Source: Xanthomonas cassavae CFBP 4642
Lineage (GTDB): Bacteria; Pseudomonadota; Gammaproteobacteria; Xanthomonadales; Xanthomonadaceae
Direction: 5' to 3'
DNA: 12,382 nt
Assembly (NCBI RefSeq): GCF_000454545.1
Contig: NZ_CM002139.1
Location: 4,116,148 to 4,128,529, forward strand
The translations under genes were made by a program, and so were the position numbers. Of this stretch, positions 7,008 to 12,382 are shown piece after piece; positions within the stretch are counted from its first letter, which is position 1, and each line of letters opens with the position of its first letter. Below the pieces are notes generated by a model. It saw nothing but the letters and a program-made list of their open reading frames with translations. It was not told the DNA's origin and ran no database searches.

Positions 7008-10000
7008 ATGAGCCGCCCGCACTTATCTAAATCCATTGACCAGCTCGAAGAGCTTTACGCTGAATCCCTTTCTGACGAGGCCACGCTTGCAGAACTCGCG
7101 GAGGAACTTGGCTTTCGCCGAACTCCGCGTGCCAAGGAGCTTGCTACGGAGGTGGTCAATGCCTTGGGTCGCTACCGGGCACAGGGCCGGGCTGACAGCG
7201 CGCACAACCAGGCGCCGCTTGCGCCACGCGACGCCTCAACCGAGCCAACGCGCCCTCGTCCTGAGCCGAGCGATATGGCGGAGCAGCAGGCTGGGCCCAC
7301 CATCCCCCCGCCTGAATTCGAACCGGTGAACTACACCAATCGCGCTCCCGATATCCTGGATGCTTGGTCAGCTCTGGAAGTGCTATCGCCCACCACCTTC
7401 AAGCGACGCGCAGAGCTTGCGAGCAACATAGCGCAAAACATCGTCTCGATTGGACCAGGGCTGCCTTGGGATGGCGGCTCCGCCCGCTCTAAGCCGAACT
7501 TCAAGGTCTACTTTCATATCATCCTCGGAACGCTTGCCGCTGAGCCCGCTTTCGGCAAGCTTCTCACGCGTTTTCAAGACGCACGCCCCAACCCGCCCAA
7601 CATCAAGGGCGAGGTCGTTCTGGCATCGATCTTGGTCGACAAAGACGGACTTCTGGCTGGCGACATGCCGGTAACCCTCTCGGCTTTTGGCTGGGGCCTA
7701 CCTGTTGCGCTCGAAGGCTCATTGCTCGATTTGGCTTCCTGGACGAGGGAAGAAGGTCGCCTGATTGAAGGCCTCACCAAACAGCTCCGCCCCGATCCAA
7801 GTGGGACGGATACGCCGATCGCTTACGCCACGCTTCAAAAGGCGTTCTCCTGGCTGGTGCAAACCCTCAGACTCCCTGCCGAGCTGGTGCAGGGCCCGCA
7901 ATTTGCCGTCGCTGCCTACATGGGCTTTCGAAGCAGCCTCGTTCCGGATCCGCTCCTGCTCAACAGCTTCTTCTTGCGCGACCTGGCCCGAGCCAAGGAT
8001 CGCGCAATGCGTCAAAAGCTTCCGTCAGCACTGGCGCGCTTCTTGGGGCAGACCAAGCCCTCGGAGCGGCATGACCTTTTGCATGACCGCCAAGCGCTTG
8101 ACCAGGCATTGTCGCCTGCCATTGCGCCCCTTGGGCGCTGGGTCACTCCACCTAACCAGCGTCCGGCGCTCTTACAGCAGGTGGCGGTAAACCTCGCCTC
8201 GCAGTTGCCTAAGACGAGCCCCTTGCTGGGCGTCAATGGCCCTCCTGGCACGGGCAAGAGCACGCTACTACGCGATGTCATGGCCGATCAGCTGACGCGT
8301 CGGGCCGAGGCCATGTGCGCCTTCGATGATCCCAAAAAGGCCTTCAAATCTGCATGGAGTAAACGCATCCGAGGTGAAAATCAGGAGCTATTTTCTCTTG
8401 ATCTGTCGCTTCGTGGTTTCGAAATGGTCGTGGCAAGCTCGAACAACAAAGCAGTCGAGAACATCAGCGAAGAGATCCCGGCACTCGGCTCCATTGCCAA
8501 GGAAAGCACGCTTCGTTACTTCGAGCCTTTGGCAACCCAGCTGCTTGGCAAAGATGCCTGGGGTCTTTCGGCAGCTGTCCTGGGGAACGGCACCAACCGC
8601 TCCCGCTTTCGAAAGGCGTTTTGGACAGAATCGCATCTCTCGTTCAAGACCTACCTGGAACGCGTTAGTGGCATCACGCCGCGCCAAGAATCTGATCGCG
8701 AGGGCTTAGCTGAGCTTTGCCAAGCCCCTGCAAGTCCAGTTGAGGCCATGGCGCGTTGGCAGCAAGCGAAACAGCACTTCCAAGCTTGCTCAGCGCAAGT
8801 GCGCAAGCGCTTGGCGGAATTGGAGTCGCTTCGACAGGCACTCGGTGCCCTGCCTACTCTACGGAAACGCGAGCAATATGCCTCACAGCAAAGGGCCGAT
8901 GCTGAGCGAAATGCTGCCATTGCTATAGAGACTTGGCAGACAGCACAATCGATATCAACCAACGCCGGGAGCCAGCTTGGAGGCAGCCGGGAAGCGCTGA
9001 GCCAACATGAGCGGGATCGTCCTGGTTTGTTCGCCCTGAAACGCCTGTTTGGTTCGACCAGCGTCAAGCAGTGGGAGGCCGCAAATACACACCTCGCTCG
9101 CGAGCATGATCAAGCACAAGTTGCCTATCGGAAATTAAAGTCCAAAGAAGATGCCGCCCTCCAAGCGTCTGAGCAGGCGCGAAAAGCCGCCCATGATATC
9201 GCCGCATCTCACGTCACAGCAAAGGATGCGCTGGACAAGGCCCTTGCTCGATGCGCAAGCGTTCAAGTGGGCGACGGCGCTTGCGTGCTTGATGCGAGTT
9301 TCCACGATCTTGCACACGGCGCCAAGAATTTGGCGTTGCCTTGGCTGGATCGCGATCTTCAAACCCAGCGTTCTGAACTGTTTGAAGCGGCAATGGATGT
9401 CCACCGCGCCTTTATCGATGCGGCAGCCTTACCACTACTTCGCAACTTGAATGGGCTTGTCGGCAGCAACTTCAAGCTTGGCGCCGATCGCAAGCAATTG
9501 GCAGCAGATCTATGGGCAAGCTTGTTCCTTGTGGTGCCAGTCATTTCCACTGCTTTTGCATCAGTCGAACGTATGCTCAACCAGCTTCCTGATGAGAGCC
9601 TAGGTTGGTTACTCGTCGATGAAGCTGGCCAAGCAACGCCTCAGTCGACCGTTGGTGCACTCCTTCGAACCAAGCACGCGCTCATTGTGGGCGATCCATT
9701 GCAGGTAGAGCCCGTGGTCCCGCTGCCGCCCGTGCTTACGCAAGCGGTGATGCGCGAGTTTAAGGTTGATTCGGATCGCTTTGCTGCTCCTAACGCTTCT
9801 GCCCAAACGCTTGCTGACGACGGAAGCCTGCATTGCGCGCGCTTTGAAACCACATCAGGTTCTCGCGCGGTTGGTGCGCCGCTGTTGGTGCACAGGCGCT
9901 GCGCCTCGCCAATGTTTGAGATTTCCAACCGTGTGGCCTACAACAACCTCATGGTCCAAGCCAAAGTGCCTGGTGTTTCGATCATCCGGGATGCCTTGGG

Positions 10001-10451
10001 TCCTTCACGCTGGATCGAGGTTTGTGGCAGTGGACGGGATAAGTATTCGCCCGAGGAAGGCGAGCAGGTGATCGCGCTCTTACGGTTGTTGCAGAGGGCT
10101 AGCATCGCTCCTGACCTCTATGTCGTCACACCGTTTGTCGTCGTGCAAGACGAGCTTCGGGAGCTCGTTCGTCGCTCAGGCTTGCTTACCGGTTGGGTGA
10201 ATAGCCCTTACGAGTGGACTAAAGAGCGCATTGGCACTGTGCACACTGTTCAAGGTCGCGAAGCCCAAGCCGTGATCTTCGTGCTGGGCGCTCCGCAAGC
10301 TGCCCAGCATGGTGCGCGCGGCTGGGCTGGATCGACGCCGAACCTCCTCAATGTTGCAGTCACGCGTGCCAAGGAGGCAGTGTATGTAGTTGGCAATCGA
10401 TCGCTTTGGTCAGGAGCCGGGCACTTCGCGATGCTTGACCAGATGCTTTGA
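7008..10451 (+). CDS. Large SF1B (COG1112/Upf1-like) helicase with coiled-coil insertion
   Basis: This is an ATP-dependent nucleic-acid helicase of superfamily 1B (AAA_11/AAA_12 type, as in Upf1, Dna2 and COG1112), 1147 residues. Motifs: Walker A GPPGTGKST (411-419); Ia around ASSNNKAVENI (476-486); Walker B LLVDEAGQ (868-875); motif III VGDPLQVEPV (894-903); motif IV region HRRCASPMFEISNR (from 962); motif V TVQGREAQAV (1080-1089); motif VI NVAVTRAK (1115-1122) with Arg1120 as likely arginine finger. All are intact, so the ATPase should be active. Before the motor lie a helical N-terminus (1-60), a Pro-rich linker (about 66-107) and an N-terminal domain (about 108-280) of unknown fold. Between Ia and II is a long Ala/Gln/Glu/Lys-rich coiled-coil insertion (about 575-745). 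No kinase domain is seen. It heads a same-strand cluster with PLD and NYN nuclease genes, which suggests a nucleic-acid defence role: the helicase may find or unwind the target and the partners cut it. The stop is a TGA followed directly by TAA. Confidence 0.9.
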   Translation: MSRPHLSKSIDQLEELYAESLSDEATLAELAEELGFRRTPRAKELATEVVNALGRYRAQGRADSAHNQAPLAPRDASTEPTRPRPEPSDMAEQQAGPTIPPPEFEPVNYTNRAPDILDAWSALEVLSPTTFKRRAELASNIAQNIVSIGPGLPWDGGSARSKPNFKVYFHIILGTLAAEPAFGKLLTRFQDARPNPPNIKGEVVLASILVDKDGLLAGDMPVTLSAFGWGLPVALEGSLLDLASWTREEGRLIEGLTKQLRPDPSGTDTPIAYATLQKAFSWLVQTLRLPAELVQGPQFAVAAYMGFRSSLVPDPLLLNSFFLRDLARAKDRAMRQKLPSALARFLGQTKPSERHDLLHDRQALDQALSPAIAPLGRWVTPPNQRPALLQQVAVNLASQLPKTSPLLGVNGPPGTGKSTLLRDVMADQLTRRAEAMCAFDDPKKAFKSAWSKRIRGENQELFSLDLSLRGFEMVVASSNNKAVENISEEIPALGSIAKESTLRYFEPLATQLLGKDAWGLSAAVLGNGTNRSRFRKAFWTESHLSFKTYLERVSGITPRQESDREGLAELCQAPASPVEAMARWQQAKQHFQACSAQVRKRLAELESLRQALGALPTLRKREQYASQQRADAERNAAIAIETWQTAQSISTNAGSQLGGSREALSQHERDRPGLFALKRLFGSTSVKQWEAANTHLAREHDQAQVAYRKLKSKEDAALQASEQARKAAHDIAASHVTAKDALDKALARCASVQVGDGACVLDASFHDLAHGAKNLALPWLDRDLQTQRSELFEAAMDVHRAFIDAAALPLLRNLNGLVGSNFKLGADRKQLAADLWASLFLVVPVISTAFASVERMLNQLPDESLGWLLVDEAGQATPQSTVGALLRTKHALIVGDPLQVEPVVPLPPVLTQAVMREFKVDSDRFAAPNASAQTLADDGSLHCARFETTSGSRAVGAPLLVHRRCASPMFEISNRVAYNNLMVQAKVPGVSIIRDALGPSRWIEVCGSGRDKYSPEEGEQVIALLRLLQRASIAPDLYVVTPFVVVQDELRELVRRSGLLTGWVNSPYEWTKERIGTVHTVQGREAQAVIFVLGAPQAAQHGARGWAGSTPNLLNVAVTRAKEAVYVVGNRSLWSGAGHFAMLDQML

Positions 10452-10462
10452 TAAGAACGATC

Positions 10463-10538
10463 TGCCTAAGCGAAGTTTTGAACTAAGCCTTTTTTAAAAG
10501 AAACGCCACCTGCACTTCAAAGGAAAGCGGTTAGGCAA
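10463..10538. repeat. TGCCTAA / TTAGGCAA inverted pair before the PLD gene
   Basis: TGCCTAA at 10463-10469 and TTAGGCAA at 10531-10538 match the octamer repeated upstream of the integrase. They lie in the 174-bp gap between the large helicase and the PLD gene, about 90 bp before the PLD start. This suggests a common DNA-binding protein for both gaps. Confidence 0.35.
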
Positions 10539-10611
10539 GCGAGCTATGCATTCCCAGCTTACACAACTGACTGAACTTGGATAGTTCGCACCAAGTGGCC
10601 TACACAGAAAT

Positions 10612-10616
10612 GGAGG
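10612..10616 (+). promoter_or_regulatory. Strong ribosome binding site of the PLD gene
   Basis: A perfect GGAGG lies 9 bases before the ATG at 10626. It is the best Shine-Dalgarno sequence in the cluster, which suggests that the nuclease is made efficiently and independently of the helicase. Confidence 0.6.
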
Positions 10617-10625
10617 ATTTGCAAC

Positions 10626-11201
10626 ATGGCAGTTCTCATCAAAGATCAGAAAGATCTGGTCGATTGGGTCAAAGGGCAGGATACTGACCTTGATCTTGCA
10701 GTAGCGTTCTGGGGAACTAACGCTTCAACGATTTTGCAACTAAGCAAGCCTAGTCGAAGCGTTCGTGTCATCTTGGAGCTAAGCCAGGGAGCAACGAACA
10801 TCACAGAGGTCAGGACCCTGATGACGCTCAAAGGCGTCCAGGTCAAGACACTGGATCGCCTCCACGCCAAGGCTTACATCGCCGCAGATGAGATGGTGAT
10901 CGGGAGTGCGAATGCATCATCTGGTGGACTTGGTGTCGCTGGATTTGAACACCTCCACTGGAAAGAGCTTGGCTTCCGCACCAGTGATCAAGTGTCATTG
11001 GCTGAGGCAAAGGCCTGGTTCGAAGTGTTATGGACCGAAGCCAGAATGATTGAACCGAGCGAACTTGATCGTCTAGAAAAGCTCCACGAGATTAGAAAGA
11101 CGCAAGCCGTTCCAATGGTCTCCAATGGGTCGACGCTCGATGCTTTGAAAAATCATCCTGAGTTCTTCGCTGACCAGGAAATCTGGATCACTGTTGTGTG
11201 A
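10626..11201 (+). CDS. PLD-family (HKD) nuclease, possibly the N-terminal part of a split protein
   Basis: This is a phospholipase D superfamily protein with one HKD motif. His80 and Lys82 in LHAKAYIA are followed by VIGSANASSGGLG (91-103), the usual GSxN part, and an acidic Glu114 (KELGF) takes the usual late position. Single-motif PLD proteins normally act as dimers, and most bacterial examples near helicases are nucleases. No signal peptide is visible, so it should act in the cytoplasm. It lies 174 bp after the large helicase and overlaps the next gene by four bases. At 191 residues it is short, and its last residues (EIWITVV) read smoothly into the next frame if one TG of the TGTGTG at the stop were absent. 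It may therefore be the N-terminal part of a ~313-residue protein. With its HKD motif intact it could still be active. Confidence 0.85.
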   Translation: MAVLIKDQKDLVDWVKGQDTDLDLAVAFWGTNASTILQLSKPSRSVRVILELSQGATNITEVRTLMTLKGVQVKTLDRLHAKAYIAADEMVIGSANASSGGLGVAGFEHLHWKELGFRTSDQVSLAEAKAWFEVLWTEARMIEPSELDRLEKLHEIRKTQAVPMVSNGSTLDALKNHPEFFADQEIWITVV

Positions 11202-11569
11202 CCAGCAAGCTTAGTGAGGCACAAGAGGCGAAGCGCAAGAAACAGCAGGATGAAAGTCCGGGCATTGAAATCTATGCCTACGCACGATGGCCGAAGATGC
11301 CTCAAAACGCAACCATCATCAGTTTTACTTGGTATCGAGGACATAAATTCAAAGCCGATAAACCACTCATCTATCAAACTCCCGATGGGCGCCAGCCTGG
11401 TGAGATGCAATACATCCAGCCAGGAAATCTTCCTTGGTTCGAACTTGGCAACCTCAAAGAATGGGAAAACGCGGTGATCAATTTCCGTGATGGCAATTTG
11501 GCCAAGTGGCAGCGGGATCATGGCCTCTATATGCGGCTCCGTGATTTCAAAGAATATATTGATAATTAG
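11198..11569 (+). CDS. 123-residue protein coupled to, or split from, the PLD nuclease
   Basis: I do not recognise a named domain. The protein starts with a charged Lys/Glu/Gln helix (1-20), then a compact aromatic region (IEIYAYARWPKMP, ATIISFTWYRG, PWFELGNLKEWENAV, WQRDHG) that looks like a small beta-rich domain with conserved tryptophans. The only start is GTG in a GTGA overlap with the PLD stop. It has no Shine-Dalgarno sequence at proper spacing (AGGAA lies 17 bases upstream), so it depends on translational coupling to the PLD gene or is the C-terminal half of that gene after a frameshift. The stop is 12 bp before the NYN gene. A target-recognition or dimerisation domain for the nuclease is possible but not shown. 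Confidence 0.65.
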   Translation: MTSKLSEAQEAKRKKQQDESPGIEIYAYARWPKMPQNATIISFTWYRGHKFKADKPLIYQTPDGRQPGEMQYIQPGNLPWFELGNLKEWENAVINFRDGNLAKWQRDHGLYMRLRDFKEYIDN

Positions 11570-11581
11570 ATAAGGAAGATC

Positions 11582-12316
11582 ATGGCACACCAACAGGATG
11601 GAACGGTCGCGGTTATGATCGACTGCGACAATGTAGCACCAGCGATTATCGATTTCGCGCTCCTTATGGCAGCGCAGGCAGGTCGTGTGATCCTTCGGCG
11701 GGGTTATGGAAACAAAGCAACGCTCAGCAACTCTTGGGAGCAAGCATTAGTCCGGCAGGCGTTCACCCCATGCCTCCAATACCAATACGCGTCTAAAAAG
11801 AATACTGCTGACATCGCTCTGGCTCTTGATGCTCAAGAAGCGCTGTTCGACAAGCGTGCAGAGGTCTTTTGCCTTGTCACCAGTGATTCGGATTTTGCAT
11901 ACCTTAGTCGCAGACTGAGAGAGCGAGGCGCAACGGTTTTCATAGTGGGCGAGGCAAAAACGCCTGATGCCCTGCGTAATGCTTGTGATCGATTCTTTGA
12001 ATGGAGTCCGGAGCAGGCAGCTGCGGAAGCGCCTGATGCGGAGACACCAGAAGCAAAACCTGCGGCTCCTACTCAACTCAAGTCTGTCGCTGTGTCTACC
12101 CAATCGGCAAAGATCAAACGTCGGCCGCGATTTGTCGTGGAAGCTGTCTCTCTGCTTGCAGCGGGAACACCGGATGGCAGGGTCAGCGTGAGCGCGCTGA
12201 GTCAGTATTTGAAACGTGCAGACTCAGCCTTCTCTCCAAGTGCCTACGGGCACTCTGGACTCGTTGACATGTTGAAGACCCGACGTCCCCCCATCCTGAG
12301 TAGCAGTCGGGTTTAG
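11582..12316 (+). CDS. NYN (PIN-like) RNase with LOTUS/OST-HTH domain, truncated by IS
   Basis: This is a NYN-domain protein of the LabA/DUF88 type, related to PIN nucleases and likely a metal-dependent RNase. The acidic active-site residues are visible: Asp14 and Asp16 in MIDCDN, Asp77 in KNTADIAL, and Asp102 and Asp104 in TSDSDF (100-105). The NYN domain spans about 8-140. An Ala/Pro/Glu-rich linker (144-175) leads to a LOTUS/OST-HTH RNA-binding domain from about 178 (RPRFVVEAVSLL, VSVSALSQYLKR, FSPSAYGHSGLVDML). That domain is cut after Thr233 (base 12280), where the IS begins. The last 11 residues (RRPPILSSSRV) and the stop come from the IS. The final strands of the LOTUS domain are missing, so RNA binding is probably impaired, while the catalytic domain is whole. 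A good AGGA lies before the ATG. It follows the 123-residue gene by 12 bp, in one operon with the PLD gene. Confidence 0.88.
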   Translation: MAHQQDGTVAVMIDCDNVAPAIIDFALLMAAQAGRVILRRGYGNKATLSNSWEQALVRQAFTPCLQYQYASKKNTADIALALDAQEALFDKRAEVFCLVTSDSDFAYLSRRLRERGATVFIVGEAKTPDALRNACDRFFEWSPEQAAAEAPDAETPEAKPAAPTQLKSVAVSTQSAKIKRRPRFVVEAVSLLAAGTPDGRVSVSALSQYLKRADSAFSPSAYGHSGLVDMLKTRRPPILSSSRV

Positions 12317-12382
12317 AGTCCGGGGTTGATGATATCGCTGTTGGCCAGGTGCTGGGCATAGGCCGTCGGCGTCATTCCGCCG
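12281..12382 (-). mobile_element. 3' end of the same IS, right copy, inverted
   Basis: This is the same element end as at 1-93 but on the opposite strand: 12281-12373 is its exact reverse complement, and nine further bases of the element follow. It interrupts the NYN-LOTUS gene. The two copies point their transposase 3' ends at each other across 12.2 kb, as in an inverted composite transposon, although the outer halves and target duplications lie outside the window. Confidence 0.8.
12313..12382 (-). CDS. IS transposase, C-terminal fragment (right copy)
   Basis: This is the minus-strand C-terminal end of the transposase, with its stop codon at 12315-12313 and 22 residues in view. It begins Gly-Gly-Met-Thr-Pro and then continues as in the left copy. 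The body of the gene is beyond the right edge. Confidence 0.6.
   Translation of the reverse strand, partial: GGMTPTAYAQHLANSDIINPGL

Noticed and set aside
10487..10500. Six-T run after the large helicase as a terminator
   Set aside because: There is no GC-rich stem directly before it; only a small AT palindrome (CTTTTTTAAAAG) is visible.
10546..10584. A 12-codon frame (MHSQLTQLTELG) before the PLD gene, as a possible leader peptide
   Set aside because: It has only a weak ribosome site and no attenuator hairpin after it; such short frames are common by chance.
10577..10606. TTGGAT and TACACA spaced 18 bp apart as a PLD promoter
   Set aside because: Transcription would begin at or within the GGAGG ribosome site, which makes this pair an unlikely promoter.
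10626..12280. DISARM-type locus because of the PLD gene beside a helicase
   Set aside because: There is no DUF1998 (DrmB) gene or methyltransferase, and the helicase is SF1B rather than DrmA-like.
1..12382. CRISPR array, tRNA or rRNA genes
   Set aside because: No regularly spaced repeats, cloverleaf-like sequence or rRNA sequence were seen on reading through both strands.

Overview
The window is a 12.4 kb accessory region from a proteobacterium. A gamma- or betaproteobacterium seems likely from the moderate GC content, the integrase type and the insertion-sequence type, but nothing here fixes the genus. It is bounded by two inverted copies of one insertion-sequence (IS) end. Bases 1-93 and the reverse complement of 12281-12373 are identical, and both carry the last codons of the same transposase (IS3-like). 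The two 3' ends of the IS face inward. Each copy lies inside a gene: a UvrD-like helicase on the left and a NYN-domain protein on the right, and both have lost their native C-termini. If the window is a whole contig, its ends may simply be where assembly stopped in a repeat, so the outer flanks are unknown.

Layout from left to right. (1) On the minus strand, 3621-2440 encodes a protein with hydrophobic segments, a coiled coil and a C-terminal SH3-like domain. It is followed 62 bp later by a UvrD/SF1A-like helicase (2377-71) cut by the IS just before motif VI. (2) 3622-4131 is an AT-rich intergenic stretch with repeated TTAGGCAA octamers. (3) 4132-5523 (+) is a tyrosine integrase with a complete catalytic set but an apparently short N-terminus. 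(4) Two convergent genes of unknown function follow: 5681-6127 (+) and 6826-6137 (-). (5) A plus-strand cluster fills the rest: a large SF1B (COG1112/Upf1-like) helicase with a coiled-coil insertion (7008-10451), a single-HKD PLD-family nuclease (10626-11201), a 123-aa protein overlapping it by 4 bp (11198-11569), and a NYN (PIN-like) RNase with a partial LOTUS/OST-HTH domain (11582 to the IS).

The clustering of helicases and nucleases beside an integrase, with recent IS damage, looks like a mobile defence island that is being eroded. The right-hand module (SF1B helicase, PLD nuclease and NYN RNase) has the domain logic of Mokosh-type anti-phage systems (COG1112 helicase plus PLD), but has a separate PLD gene, shows no kinase domain, and adds a NYN-LOTUS gene. 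The left-hand pair (SH3/coiled-coil protein plus UvrD-like helicase) is a second candidate two-gene system that matches no named system I know. A role in defence is inferred from domains and context only.
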